A DNA stretch of 64,000 nucleotides. Source: Thiomonas intermedia. Lineage in GTDB: Bacteria > Pseudomonadota > Gammaproteobacteria > Burkholderiales > Burkholderiaceae_C. The stretch spans positions 68,471 to 132,470 of the forward strand of contig DZDA01000001.1 of NCBI GenBank assembly GCA_022730375.1, in the 5' to 3' direction. A model generated the notes under the pieces. The model was given only the letters and a program-made list of their open reading frames with translations, searched no databases and was not told where the DNA came from. Both the position numbers and the translations under genes were made by a program. Shown one piece after another: positions 13,843 to 23,980 of this stretch. Within the stretch, counting starts at the first letter, position 1; every line of letters starts with the position of its first letter.

Positions 13843-13927
13843 GCCGACGTGGTGGAATTGGTAGACACGCTATCTTGAGGGGGTAGTGGCGAAAGCTGTG
13901 CGAGTTCGAGTCTCGCCGTCGGCACCA
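13843..13927 (+). tRNA. tRNA-Leu (anticodon GAG), CCA encoded
   Basis: GCCGACG ... CGTCGGC-A-CCA acceptor stem; anticodon arm CTATC-TTGAGGG-GGTAG; class II variable arm; GTTCGAGTC T-arm. Confidence 0.95.
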
Positions 13928-13984
13928 AAAGATTGAAGGGCAGGGTTTCAACCCGAGCCACACAACAACAGGAGATGGAGTGCG

Positions 13985-14344
13985 ATGAACCTTGAGCAGT
14001 ATCTGCCGGTGTTGTTGTTCATCCTGGTGGGCATTGGTGTAGGCGTGGTGCCCCAACTGCTCGGTTACCTGATCGCTCCGCGTCACCCCGACGCCGAGAA
14101 AAACTCCCCCTATGAGTGTGGGTTCGAAGCGTTCGAAGACGCGCGGATGAAGTTCGACGTGCGCTACTACCTCGTCGCCATTCTTTTCATCCTGTTCGAC
14201 CTTGAAATCGCCTTCCTGTTTCCCTGGGCTGTCGCCCTGAAAGACATTGGCCAGATTGGTTTCTGGGCGATGATGATTTTTCTCGCCATCCTCACGATCG
14301 GCTTCATCTACGAGTGGAAAAAGGGAGCCCTCGATTGGGAATGA
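13985..14344 (+). CDS. nuoA: NADH-quinone oxidoreductase subunit A
   Basis: 119 aa; [43 protein letters not shown]. Confidence 0.97.
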   Translation: MNLEQYLPVLLFILVGIGVGVVPQLLGYLIAPRHPDAEKNSPYECGFEAFEDARMKFDVRYYLVAILFILFDLEIAFLFPWAVALKDIGQIGFWAMMIFLAILTIGFIYEWKKGALDWE

Positions 14345-14346
14345 GC

Positions 14347-14420
14347 CCACCCCGCAAACCTTCGCTTCGCTCGGTTCTCCCCTCATGGGGCAAGAAACTC
14401 TTGGGGCGGCCAGGCGGGTT
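14347..14420. repeat. Palindromic, GC-rich repeat-like element in the nuoA-nuoB spacer
   Basis: CACCCCGCAAACCTTCGCTTCGCTCGGTTCTCCCCTCATGGGGC...GGGGCGGCC; CCCC-tcat-GGGG hairpin; same layout as the element at 37870-37969. Confidence 0.5.
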
Positions 14421-14499
14421 TCTTGACGAGGCCTGCATCGTGAACCACTTGAACTCTGGCGCTGCGGTGCTGGTCTGAATCAGTGAGGAGGAAAGCATC

Positions 14500-14976
14500 A
14501 TGAGCATCGAAGGCGTATTGCAAGAAGGTTTCATCACGACGTCCGCAGACAAGCTGATCAACTGGACGCGCACCGGCTCGCTCTGGCCCATGACCTTCGG
14601 TCTGGCCTGCTGCGCGGTGGAAATGATGCATGCGGGCGCTGCCCGCTATGACCTTGACCGGTTTGGTATCGTGTTTCGAGCCAGTCCGCGTCAGTCCGAC
14701 TTGATGATCGTGGCCGGCACGCTGTGCAACAAAATGGCGCCTGCGCTGCGCAAGGTCTACGACCAGATGGCCGAACCGCGCTGGGTGCTCTCTATGGGTT
14801 CTTGCGCCAACGGCGGCGGCTATTACCACTACTCCTACTCGGTGGTGCGCGGGTGTGACCGCATCGTGCCGGTGGATGTGTATGTGCCGGGCTGCCCGCC
14901 GACTGCCGAAGCGCTGCTTTACGGGCTGATTCAGTTGCAGAACAAGATTCGTAGAACCGAAACGATCGCGCGCTGA
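14500..14976 (+). CDS. nuoB: NADH-quinone oxidoreductase subunit B
   Basis: 158 aa; [32 protein letters not shown]. Confidence 0.98.
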   Translation: MSIEGVLQEGFITTSADKLINWTRTGSLWPMTFGLACCAVEMMHAGAARYDLDRFGIVFRASPRQSDLMIVAGTLCNKMAPALRKVYDQMAEPRWVLSMGSCANGGGYYHYSYSVVRGCDRIVPVDVYVPGCPPTAEALLYGLIQLQNKIRRTETIAR

Positions 14977-15046
14977 TTGGCCTTCAAATGGCTTTCAAGA
15001 AATTGCCTTCAAAAACGCGCCCTCACCCACTTCGCAAATCGATGCC

Positions 15047-15676
15047 ATGACCAGCAAGCTCGAACAACTCGACACCGCGTTACGCGCCGCTTTGGGTGAG
15101 CGCATCGTGGCCTTGCAAGCCAGCGTGGGCGAACTCACTCTGGACGTGGCTCCGGCGCATTACCGCGACGTTTGTCTGGTTCTGCGCGATGACGCCGAAC
15201 TGCATTTCGAGCAACTCATCGATCTTTGCGGCGTCGATTACGCGCAATACGGCAATGCCGTGCGCGACGAAGTCGGCCGCTTCATGGTGGTCGTGCACCT
15301 GTTGTCGCTGCAGCACAACTGGCGGCTGCGTGTGCGTGTGCGCTGTGCCGACGATGATCTACCGTTGGTGGCCTCGATCAATGATCTCTGGAACTCGGCC
15401 AACTGGTTCGAGCGCGAGGCCTTCGATCTCTACGGCATTATTTTTGAGGGGCACCCGGACTTGCGTCGCATCCTCACCGATTACGGCTTCATCGGCCATC
15501 CCTTCCGTAAAGACTTCCCGCTTTCCGGCACGGTGGAAATGCGCTACGACCCCGATAGCAAGCGCGTGATCTACCAGCCTGTCACCATTGAACCCCGCGA
15601 GATCACTCCGCGTGTCATCCGCGAGACGGGCTATGGTGGTCTGGGCGGTGTCAGTCGCACAGGTCTGGGGCGCTGA
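15047..15676 (+). CDS. nuoC: NADH-quinone oxidoreductase subunit C
   Basis: 209 aa; [40 protein letters not shown]. Confidence 0.97.
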   Translation: MTSKLEQLDTALRAALGERIVALQASVGELTLDVAPAHYRDVCLVLRDDAELHFEQLIDLCGVDYAQYGNAVRDEVGRFMVVVHLLSLQHNWRLRVRVRCADDDLPLVASINDLWNSANWFEREAFDLYGIIFEGHPDLRRILTDYGFIGHPFRKDFPLSGTVEMRYDPDSKRVIYQPVTIEPREITPRVIRETGYGGLGGVSRTGLGR

Positions 15677-15691
15677 GCTTGGGGCACTGAT

Positions 15692-16945
15692 ATGGCTGAC
15701 ATCAAAAACTATACCCTCAACTTCGGCCCGCAGCATCCCGCTGCGCACGGCGTGCTGCGTCTGGTGCTTGAGCTCGACGGCGAGGTGGTGCAGCGGGCCG
15801 ATCCGCACATTGGCCTGTTGCACCGGGCTACCGAAAAACTGGCTGAGCACAAGACTTATATCCAGGCGCTGCCGTATATGGACCGGCTGGACTATGTGTC
15901 CATGATGTGCAACGAGCATGCCTACTGCCTGGCGATTGAAAAGCTGCTGGGTGTTGAGGTTCCGCTGCGCGGGCAATACATCCGGGTCATGTTCGCCGAG
16001 ATCACCCGTCTGCTCAACCACCTCATGTGGCTGGGCGCGCATGGGCTGGATTGCGGCGCGATGACCGTCTTCCTCTACGCCTTCCGCGAGCGCGAAGATT
16101 TGTTTGATATGTACGAAGCGGTGTCGGGCGCGCGGATGCATGCGGCCTATTTCCGCCCCGGTGGCGTCTACCGCGATCTGCCCGACAGCATGGCGCAGTA
16201 CGGTGAGTCCAAGATACGCAATGCTCGCGCCGTCGAGGCGCGCAACGCCGGGCGCCAGGGCTCTTTGCTCGATTTCATCGACGACTTCACCCAGCGTTTC
16301 CCGGCCTATGTCGATGAATACGAAACCCTGCTGACCGACAACCGCATCTGGAAGCAGCGCACCGTCGGCATTGGCGTGGTCACGCCGGAGCGGGCGATGA
16401 ATCTGGGGATGACCGGTCCGATGCTGCGCGGCTCCGGGGTGGTGTGGGACCTGCGCAAGACCCAGCCCTATGACGTCTATGACCGCATGGATTTCGACAT
16501 TCCCGTGGGCAAGAACGGCGACTGCTACGACCGCTATCTAGTGCGCATGGAAGAAATGCGCCAGTCCAACCGCATCATCAAACAGTGCGTGGACTGGCTG
16601 CGGGCCAACCCCGGCCCGGTGATTACCGACAACCACAAAGTCGCCGCCCCCGCGCGCGAAGAAATGAAGACCAGCATGGAAGCGCTGATCCATCATTTCA
16701 AGCTGTTCAGCGAAGGCATGCGCGTGCCCGAAGGTCAGGCTTATGCCGCTGTCGAGCATCCCAAGGGCGAGTTCGGCATCTACCTCGTGTCCGATGGGGC
16801 GAACAAGCCTTATCGTCTCAAGATCCGCGCGCCCGGCTTCGCCCATCTGGCCGCGCTTGATGAAATGTCGCGCGGCCACATGATCGCCGACGTCGTGGCC
16901 ATCATCGGCACGCTCGATATTGTTTTCGGGGAGATCGACCGCTGA
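15692..16945 (+). CDS. nuoD: NADH-quinone oxidoreductase subunit D
   Basis: 417 aa; [23 protein letters not shown]...[18 protein letters not shown]. Confidence 0.98.
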   Translation: MADIKNYTLNFGPQHPAAHGVLRLVLELDGEVVQRADPHIGLLHRATEKLAEHKTYIQALPYMDRLDYVSMMCNEHAYCLAIEKLLGVEVPLRGQYIRVMFAEITRLLNHLMWLGAHGLDCGAMTVFLYAFREREDLFDMYEAVSGARMHAAYFRPGGVYRDLPDSMAQYGESKIRNARAVEARNAGRQGSLLDFIDDFTQRFPAYVDEYETLLTDNRIWKQRTVGIGVVTPERAMNLGMTGPMLRGSGVVWDLRKTQPYDVYDRMDFDIPVGKNGDCYDRYLVRMEEMRQSNRIIKQCVDWLRANPGPVITDNHKVAAPAREEMKTSMEALIHHFKLFSEGMRVPEGQAYAAVEHPKGEFGIYLVSDGANKPYRLKIRAPGFAHLAALDEMSRGHMIADVVAIIGTLDIVFGEIDR

Positions 16946-17496
16946 TGGACCGCTCGCCTGTCACTCGTGAAATGCAACGCATGATGTTGTCCGAATCCAC
17001 CCGCCAGCGCATCGACCTGGAAGTCGCCAAATATCCGCCCGAGCAGAAACAGTCGGCGGTCATCGCGGCCCTGTCCATCGTCCAGCAGGAGCAGGGCTGG
17101 GTGTCGCCCGAGGCCGAGAAAGCGGTGGCCGACTACCTCGGTATGCCGCCGATCGCCGTGCATGAGGTGGTGACCTTCTACAACATGTTCAACACCCGGC
17201 CAGTCGGCCGATTCAAGCTCAACGTCTGCACCAATCTGCCGTGCGCGCTGAGCGGCGGCGGAGCGGCGGCTCAGTATCTGAGCCAAAAGTTGGGCGTGGC
17301 GCTGGGCGAAACCACGCCCGACGGAGTTTTCACCCTGCAAGAGTCCGAATGCCTGGGAGCTTGTGGCGACGCGCCGGCCCTGCTGGTCAATGACCGCAGG
17401 CTGTGCAGCTTCATGCGCCCCGAGCGCCTGGATGCGCTGGTGGACGAGCTGCGTGCCGAGGCTGGCGCAGAGGCTGGCAAAGGAGAGTCCCAATGA
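16945..17496 (+). CDS. nuoE: NADH-quinone oxidoreductase subunit E
   Basis: 183 aa; [34 protein letters not shown]...[16 protein letters not shown]. Confidence 0.96.
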   Translation: MDRSPVTREMQRMMLSESTRQRIDLEVAKYPPEQKQSAVIAALSIVQQEQGWVSPEAEKAVADYLGMPPIAVHEVVTFYNMFNTRPVGRFKLNVCTNLPCALSGGGAAAQYLSQKLGVALGETTPDGVFTLQESECLGACGDAPALLVNDRRLCSFMRPERLDALVDELRAEAGAEAGKGESQ

Positions 17497-18821
17497 ACTA
17501 CCCATTCGGACAAAGCACGGGGCAGGAAAGCTGCTTCCACGGTCGCCACATCCAGCCGCAAATTCTTCTTGGCCTGAACGGCGACAACTGGAACTTTGAC
17601 GGCTATCTGGCGCGCGATGGTTATCAGGCGCTGCGCAAGATACTGACCGAAGGCTGGACGCCCGAACAAGTCATCGCCGAAGTCAAGGCCTCCGCGTTGC
17701 GTGGGCGTGGCGGCGCTGGTTTCCCCACCGGGCTGAAGTGGAGTTTCATGCCGCGCCAGTTTCCGGGCCAGAAGTATCTGGTGTGTAATTCAGACGAGGG
17801 CGAGCCGGGCACCTTCAAAGACCGCGACATCCTGCGCTTCAATCCGCATGCCGTGATCGAAGGCATGGCCATCGCCGCGTTCGCCATGGGCATCAGCGTG
17901 GGCTACAACTACATCCACGGCGAGATTTTCGAGGATTACGACCGTTTCGAAGAAGCGCTGCGCCAGGCGCGTGCTGCTGGCTATTTGGGCGACCACATCC
18001 TGGGCAGCAGCTTCAGCTTCCAGTTGCATGCCTCGCACGGTTTCGGCGCCTATATCTGCGGCGAAGAAACCGCACTGCTCGAATCGCTCGAAGGCAAGAA
18101 GGGTCAGCCGCGCTTCAAGCCGCCTTTCCCCGCGAGCTTTGGCCTGTATGGCAAGCCCACCACGATCAACAACACCGAAACCTTCGCCGCAGTGCCCTGG
18201 ATCATCCGCAACGGCGGCCAGGCCTATCTCGAAGTGGGCAAGCCCAACAACGGCGGCACCAAGATTTACTCGGTCTCGGGCGACGTGGCACTGCCGGGTA
18301 ACTACGAAGTGCCCATGGGCACGCCTTTTGCCAAACTGCTTGAACTCGCTGGGGGCATGCGCGAAGGGCGCGAGCTCAAGGCTGTGATTCCCGGCGGATC
18401 GTCCGCCCCGGTGCTGCCCGCCAGCATCATGATGGACTGCACCATGGATTACGACTCCATCGCCAAGGCAGGCTCCATGCTGGGTTCGGGCGCGGTGATT
18501 GTGCTCAACGATACCCGCTGCATGGTCAAGTCGCTGATGCGCCTGTCCTACTTCTACCAGCACGAGTCCTGCGGTCAATGCACGCCTTGCCGAGAAGGCA
18601 CGGGCTGGCTGTATCGCATGGTGCATCGCATCGAAAACGGCGAGGGACGGATGGAAGATCTCGAAATACTCAACTCCGTGTCCGACAACATTGCCGGGCG
18701 CACCATTTGCGCGCTGGGCGATGCGGCGGCCATGCCGGTGAAGTCGTTCGTGAAGCACTTCCGGCATGAATTCGAGCATCACATCACGCACAAGACCTGC
18801 CTCGTGCCGGCCTCTGTCTGA
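17493..18821 (+). CDS. nuoF: NADH-quinone oxidoreductase subunit F
   Basis: Start re-set to the ATG at 17493 overlapping the nuoE stop; [34 protein letters not shown]. Confidence 0.97.
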   Translation: MNYPFGQSTGQESCFHGRHIQPQILLGLNGDNWNFDGYLARDGYQALRKILTEGWTPEQVIAEVKASALRGRGGAGFPTGLKWSFMPRQFPGQKYLVCNSDEGEPGTFKDRDILRFNPHAVIEGMAIAAFAMGISVGYNYIHGEIFEDYDRFEEALRQARAAGYLGDHILGSSFSFQLHASHGFGAYICGEETALLESLEGKKGQPRFKPPFPASFGLYGKPTTINNTETFAAVPWIIRNGGQAYLEVGKPNNGGTKIYSVSGDVALPGNYEVPMGTPFAKLLELAGGMREGRELKAVIPGGSSAPVLPASIMMDCTMDYDSIAKAGSMLGSGAVIVLNDTRCMVKSLMRLSYFYQHESCGQCTPCREGTGWLYRMVHRIENGEGRMEDLEILNSVSDNIAGRTICALGDAAAMPVKSFVKHFRHEFEHHITHKTCLVPASV

Positions 18822-18858
18822 TCCGCCGCAACCAGACGCCTTCAGGACGCACTCCATC

Positions 18859-21273
18859 ATGGTTGAACTCGAAATCGACGGTCAAAAAGTCCAGGTGCCA
18901 GAAGGCGCGATGGTCATGGACGCGGCGACGCAACTCGGCATCTATGTGCCGCATTTCTGCTATCACCACAAGCTGACCATCGCCGCCAACTGCCGCATGT
19001 GTCTGGTCGAAGTGGAAAAGGCGCCCAAGCCGCTGCCGGCCTGCGCCACCCCGGCCGCGCAGGGCATGGTCGTGCGCACCCATTCCGAGCGTGCGCTTCA
19101 GGCGCAGAAAGGGGTGATGGAGTTTCTGCTCATCAACCACCCGCTGGATTGCCCGATCTGCGATCAGGGCGGCGAATGCCAGTTGCAGGATCTGGCGGTG
19201 GGTTATGGCGGCTCGGCCTCGCGCTACACCGAAGAAAAACGCGTCATCTTCCACAAGGACGTCGGCCCGCTCATCGCCATGGAAGAGATGAGCCGCTGCA
19301 TCCAGTGCACGCGCTGCGTGCGCTTCGGCCAGGAAATTGCCGGCATCATGGAACTCGGCATGGTCAACCGCGGCGAGCATTCCGAGATCATGACCTTCGT
19401 CGGCAGCACAGTCGATTCCGAGCTGTCAGGCAATATGATCGACATCTGCCCGGTTGGTGCGCTTACCAGCAAGCCGTTCCGCTACAGCGCCCGCACCTGG
19501 GAGCTGTCGCGCCGCGCTTCCATCAGTCCGCACGACAGCGTGGGCGCCAATCTCATCGTGCAGGTCAAGGGCGACCGCGTCATGCGCGTGGTGCCGCAAG
19601 ACAACGAAGCCGTCAACGAATGCTGGCTGTCCGACCGCGATCGTTTCGCCTACGAAGGGCTCAACAGCGAGGAACGGTTGACCACGCCGCAAATCCGCGA
19701 AAACGGCCAGTGGAAGTCAGTGGACTGGCAGACCGCGCTCGACTTTACCGTGCAAGGCTTGCGTCGCGCCATGGGGCAGCAGGGCGGCGCCGCGCTGGCA
19801 GCCCTGGCCGTGCCTACCAGCACGGTGGAAGAGCTGTATTTGCTGAAAAAACTGCTGACCGCACTGGGCAGCAACAGCCTGGACACCCGCCTGCGTCAAA
19901 GCGATTTTTCCGCCGATGCCAACGCAGCGGCCATTCCCTGGCTGGGCATGCCGATTGCCGATATGGGGCAGTTGCAGGCCGCTCTGTTCATCGGCAGCAC
20001 CTTGCGCAAGGAGCAGCCGCTGCTGTCGGCGCGCGTGCGGCAAGCGGCCAAGGCCGGGGCCAAAATTTCTACCCTGCACGCCGCAAACGACGATTGGCTC
20101 ATGCCCCTGCACGCCCGCATTGCCGCTGCGCCCAGTCATTGGGTTGCCGAGCTGGCCGGGGTGGCGCGTGCCGTGGCTCAGGCCAAAGGCATCGAGGCGC
20201 CAGCGGGTCTTCAGACCGTGGCGACGCCGAGTGCGCAGGCTCAGGCTATCGCGGCCAGCCTGCTTGGCGGCGAACACAAGGCCGTGTTCCTTGGCGACTC
20301 AGCCGTGCAACATCCGCAGGCTGCGACGCTGCGCGCCCTGGCGCAGTGGATCGCGCGTGAGGTCGGCGGCGTCTGCGGCGATCTGACCGAGGCGGGCAAC
20401 ACGGTGGGCGCCGCGCTGCTGGGGGTATCGCCCCTGGCTCCGGGCCGTGATGTCGCCAAAATCATCGCTCAGCCGCCGCGCGCCATGATGCTGTTCGGCG
20501 TCGAGCCGGAGGAAGACAGCGCAAACCCGGTCGCCCTGCACAAAGCGCTGGAGCAGGCCGAGTTCATCGTCTCGTTCAGCCCCTTTGTCGATGCGGCTGA
20601 GGGCTACGCGCAGGTCATGCTGCCGATCGCTCCGTATACCGAAACGGCCGGCAGCCTGGTCAATGCCGAAGGTCGGCTGCAGAGTTTCAACCCCGTCGTA
20701 CAGCCTCTGGGCGAGACACGTCCCGGATGGAAAGTGCTGCGCGTGCTGGGCAATTTGTTCGAGCTGCAGGGCTTCGACTACCAGAGTGCTGCGGAGGTTC
20801 GCACCGAGGCCTTCGCCGCTTTGGGTGGCGCCGACCAGATTGCCGCCCGTCTGGCGCAGTCCACGCACCTTGCCTTGCCATCCCAGTTGCCTGCCACGGC
20901 GGCGCCTGCGATCGAGCGTTTTGCGCCGGTGCCGATCTATTCAAGCGACGCCATCGTGCGTCGCGCGCCTAGCCTGCAGCGCACGCGCGATGCGCGCAAC
21001 GCCCGCATGGCGGGTGTATCCACCGCCTTGTGGGCGCAACTCGGCCTGCAAAACGGCGATTCGGTGCGCGTGAAGGCCGATGCGCAAAGCGTTGTGTTGC
21101 CCGCGCGCTGTGACGAGGCGCTGGCCCCCACCGTGGTCAGCATTGCTGCGGCCTGGGCCGAGGCCGCGCCCTTGGGGTCGTCCGGCGCGATGTCTGGCGC
21201 GGTTCAGGTCGAGCGGGTGAGTGCCGCGGACATCGCTCCTGCCGTCGCTTCTGCAAGTCCTGAAAGGGTTTGA
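18859..21273 (+). CDS. nuoG: NADH-quinone oxidoreductase subunit G
   Basis: Start re-set to 18859: MVELEIDGQKVQVPEGAMVMDAATQLGIYVPHFCYHHKLTIAANCRMCLVEV; HPLDCPICDQGGECQLQD. Confidence 0.96.
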   Translation: MVELEIDGQKVQVPEGAMVMDAATQLGIYVPHFCYHHKLTIAANCRMCLVEVEKAPKPLPACATPAAQGMVVRTHSERALQAQKGVMEFLLINHPLDCPICDQGGECQLQDLAVGYGGSASRYTEEKRVIFHKDVGPLIAMEEMSRCIQCTRCVRFGQEIAGIMELGMVNRGEHSEIMTFVGSTVDSELSGNMIDICPVGALTSKPFRYSARTWELSRRASISPHDSVGANLIVQVKGDRVMRVVPQDNEAVNECWLSDRDRFAYEGLNSEERLTTPQIRENGQWKSVDWQTALDFTVQGLRRAMGQQGGAALAALAVPTSTVEELYLLKKLLTALGSNSLDTRLRQSDFSADANAAAIPWLGMPIADMGQLQAALFIGSTLRKEQPLLSARVRQAAKAGAKISTLHAANDDWLMPLHARIAAAPSHWVAELAGVARAVAQAKGIEAPAGLQTVATPSAQAQAIAASLLGGEHKAVFLGDSAVQHPQAATLRALAQWIAREVGGVCGDLTEAGNTVGAALLGVSPLAPGRDVAKIIAQPPRAMMLFGVEPEEDSANPVALHKALEQAEFIVSFSPFVDAAEGYAQVMLPIAPYTETAGSLVNAEGRLQSFNPVVQPLGETRPGWKVLRVLGNLFELQGFDYQSAAEVRTEAFAALGGADQIAARLAQSTHLALPSQLPATAAPAIERFAPVPIYSSDAIVRRAPSLQRTRDARNARMAGVSTALWAQLGLQNGDSVRVKADAQSVVLPARCDEALAPTVVSIAAAWAEAAPLGSSGAMSGAVQVERVSAADIAPAVASASPERV

Positions 21274-21369
21274 GATGAAATACTCGTGGCCCTCACAATG
21301 TTCGCAAAGTTTTCCCTCTCCCAAGGGGAATGAGGCGCACCTGGCGCGATCCTACGCATCCTGCTGACC

Positions 21370-22431
21370 ATGCTCGAATCCTTCAACCAAGGCGGACTTT
21401 CTCTGCTCGGGCCGATTGCCTGGCCGATCGTCTGGAACCTGATCAAGATCATCGTCATCGTCGCGCCGCTGATGGGAGCCGTCGCTTATCTGACGCTCTG
21501 GGAGCGCAAGCTGATCGGCTGGATTCAGATCCGCATCGGCCCCAACCGCGTCGGCCCGTTCGGCCTGCTGCAGCCCATTGCCGATGGCCTCAAGCTGCTG
21601 CTCAAGGAAATCGTCATCCCGTTCCGCTCGAACAAACGTCTGTTCCTGCTCGGGCCGGTGATGACCATCATGCCGGCCTTGGCAGCCTGGGCGGTCATTC
21701 CCTTCGGTCCGGACGTCGCCTTGGCCAATGTCAACGCCGGACTGCTCCTGCTGCTGGCGCTGACTTCGCTCGAGGTCTATGGCGTGATCATCGCCGGCTG
21801 GGCGTCGAACTCCAAATACGCCTTCCTGGGCGCCATGCGCGCTTCGGCGCAGATGGTGAGCTACGAAATCGCGATGGGTTTCGCCATGGTCATCGTGCTC
21901 ATGGTGTCCGGTAGTCTGAACATGACCGAAATCGTGATGGGGCAGACCCATGGCGCATTTGCCTCCATGGGACTGAACTTCCTCTCCTGGAACTGGCTGC
22001 CGCTGCTGCCCATTTTTGTGGTGTATTTCATCGCCGGCGTGGCCGAGACCAATCGTGCGCCCTTCGATGTGGTGGAAGGGGAGTCGGAAATCGTTGCCGG
22101 CCACATGGTCGAGTATTCCGGCATGGCCTTCGCCATGTTCTTCCTGGCCGAATACGCCAACATGATTCTGATTTCCATCCTCACCACGGTCATGTTCCTG
22201 GGCGGATGGGATGCGCCGGTGGCCTTCCTCGGTTTCATTCCGGGATGGATCTGGCTGGGCATCAAGACCTTTGTCGTGGTCAGCATGTTTCTCTGGCTGC
22301 GGGCCACTTTCCCGCGCTATCGCTACGACCAGATCATGCGCCTGGGCTGGAAGATTTTCATTCCCGTCACCCTCATCTGGCTCGTCGTCGTGGCCGCCTG
22401 GATGCAAACCCCCTGGAATATCTGGAAGTGA
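21370..22431 (+). CDS. nuoH: NADH-quinone oxidoreductase subunit H
   Basis: 353 aa; [33 protein letters not shown]. Confidence 0.98.
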   Translation: MLESFNQGGLSLLGPIAWPIVWNLIKIIVIVAPLMGAVAYLTLWERKLIGWIQIRIGPNRVGPFGLLQPIADGLKLLLKEIVIPFRSNKRLFLLGPVMTIMPALAAWAVIPFGPDVALANVNAGLLLLLALTSLEVYGVIIAGWASNSKYAFLGAMRASAQMVSYEIAMGFAMVIVLMVSGSLNMTEIVMGQTHGAFASMGLNFLSWNWLPLLPIFVVYFIAGVAETNRAPFDVVEGESEIVAGHMVEYSGMAFAMFFLAEYANMILISILTTVMFLGGWDAPVAFLGFIPGWIWLGIKTFVVVSMFLWLRATFPRYRYDQIMRLGWKIFIPVTLIWLVVVAAWMQTPWNIWK

Positions 22432-22440
22432 GGCAGACCC

Positions 22441-22929
22441 ATGGCCGCTTTGCGTGACACCTTCAACAGCTTTTTCCTGGTCGAACTCTTCAAGGGTCTG
22501 GCTCTGACGGGAAAATACGCCTTCAAGAGCAAGATCACGGTGCAGTATCCGGAAGAGAAAACGCCGCTGTCGCCGCGCTTTCGCGGCCTGCATGCGCTGC
22601 GGCGCTATCCCAATGGCGAAGAACGTTGCATCGCCTGCAAGCTCTGCGAGGCGGTGTGCCCGGCGCTGGCCATCACCATCGAATCGGAGCAGCGTGACGA
22701 TGGCACCCGCCGCACCACCCGCTACGACATCGATCTGACCAAGTGCATTTTCTGCGGACTGTGCGAAGAAAGCTGCCCGGTCGACTCCATCGTCGAAACC
22801 TCGATTTTTGAATACCACGGTGAAAAGCGTGGCGATCTCTATTTCACCAAAGAGATGCTGCTGGCCGTGGGCGACCGCTACGAAAAAGACATCGCCGCCA
22901 CCAAGGAGGCCGACGCCCCATACCGCTGA
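22441..22929 (+). CDS. nuoI: NADH-quinone oxidoreductase subunit I
   Basis: 162 aa; two 4Fe-4S motifs [13 protein letters not shown] and [13 protein letters not shown]. Confidence 0.98.
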   Translation: MAALRDTFNSFFLVELFKGLALTGKYAFKSKITVQYPEEKTPLSPRFRGLHALRRYPNGEERCIACKLCEAVCPALAITIESEQRDDGTRRTTRYDIDLTKCIFCGLCEESCPVDSIVETSIFEYHGEKRGDLYFTKEMLLAVGDRYEKDIAATKEADAPYR

Positions 22930-23022
22930 TCGCTAAAGACCGCCGCAAGGCATGGGCGGGCTTCTGGCGATTGTCCCCACTGTTTCTAGGCCGACGGCTT
23001 CCGCCGCGGCAGGACCCCTGTT

Positions 23023-23658
23023 GTGACCATGGACGTTCAAACCATCCTGTTCTACGTGTTCTCCGCCGTGCTGCTGTTTGCAGCGCTGCGAGTGATCACG
23101 GCGCGTAATCCGGTGCACTCCGCGCTCTATCTGGTGCTGGCGTTTTTCCAGATGTCGGCCATCTGGCTGCTGCTGCGCGCCGAGTTTCTCGCCATCGTGC
23201 TGGTGTTGGTGTACGTCGGCGCGGTGATGGTGCTGTTCCTGTTCGTGGTGATGATGCTCGACGTCAACCTCGACAGCATTCGCAAGGGTTTCTGGCGCTA
23301 CTTCCCGGTGGCGGCGCTGGTGGGCGTGCTCATCGTGCTTGAAATGGCCGCCGTGCTGATGCAGGGCTTCCAGATTGGCGGCATGACGCGCGCTGCGCAG
23401 GTGGGGGCAGCGGCCTCTGCCGACAATCCGCTCACCCATCTGTCCAACACCCGCGCGCTGGGCGTGGTGCTGTATTCGCAATACCTGTTCGCGGTGGAAA
23501 TTGCGGCGGTCATTTTGCTCGTGGCCATCATCGCGGCCATCGCACTGACCCTGCGCAAGCGTAAGGACGTGCGGCATATGCCGGCTTCCGAGCAGATCAA
23601 GGCCCGCCGTGCAGACCGCGTGCGGCTGGTGTCCATGCCCGCCCAACCGAAGGAGTAA
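23023..23658 (+). CDS. nuoJ: NADH-quinone oxidoreductase subunit J
   Basis: 211 aa; ARNPVHSALYLVLAFFQMSAIWLLLRAEFLAIVLVLVYVGAVMVLFLFVVMML; start could be the GTG at 23023 or the ATG at 23029. Confidence 0.95.
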   Translation: MTMDVQTILFYVFSAVLLFAALRVITARNPVHSALYLVLAFFQMSAIWLLLRAEFLAIVLVLVYVGAVMVLFLFVVMMLDVNLDSIRKGFWRYFPVAALVGVLIVLEMAAVLMQGFQIGGMTRAAQVGAAASADNPLTHLSNTRALGVVLYSQYLFAVEIAAVILLVAIIAAIALTLRKRKDVRHMPASEQIKARRADRVRLVSMPAQPKE

Positions 23659-23661
23659 GCC

Positions 23662-23976
23662 ATGCTCGGTTCACTCACCCTGGCGCATTACCTGGTGCTC
23701 GGCGCCATTTTGTTCGCCATCTCGGTCGTCGGCATTTTTCTCAACCGACGCAACCTCATCGTCATCCTCATGGCCATTGAGCTCATGCTGCTGGCGGTGA
23801 ACCTGAATTTCATCGCCTTCTCGCACTACCTGCAGGATTTTGGCGGACAGGTGTTCGTGTTCTTCATCCTGACCGTCGCTGCAGCAGAGTCGGCCATTGG
23901 TCTGGCCATTCTGGTTGTGCTGTTCCGCAACCTCAACACCATCGACGTCGAAGAACTCGACCAACTCAAGGGCTGA
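23662..23976 (+). CDS. nuoK: NADH-quinone oxidoreductase subunit K
   Basis: 104 aa; [27 protein letters not shown]. Confidence 0.97.
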   Translation: MLGSLTLAHYLVLGAILFAISVVGIFLNRRNLIVILMAIELMLLAVNLNFIAFSHYLQDFGGQVFVFFILTVAAAESAIGLAILVVLFRNLNTIDVEELDQLKG

Positions 23977-23980
23977 GTCC

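Noticed and set aside
21352-22818. 488-aa ORF antisense to nuoH/nuoI
   Set aside because: Shadow ORF; His/Asp/Gln-rich with no family resemblance.
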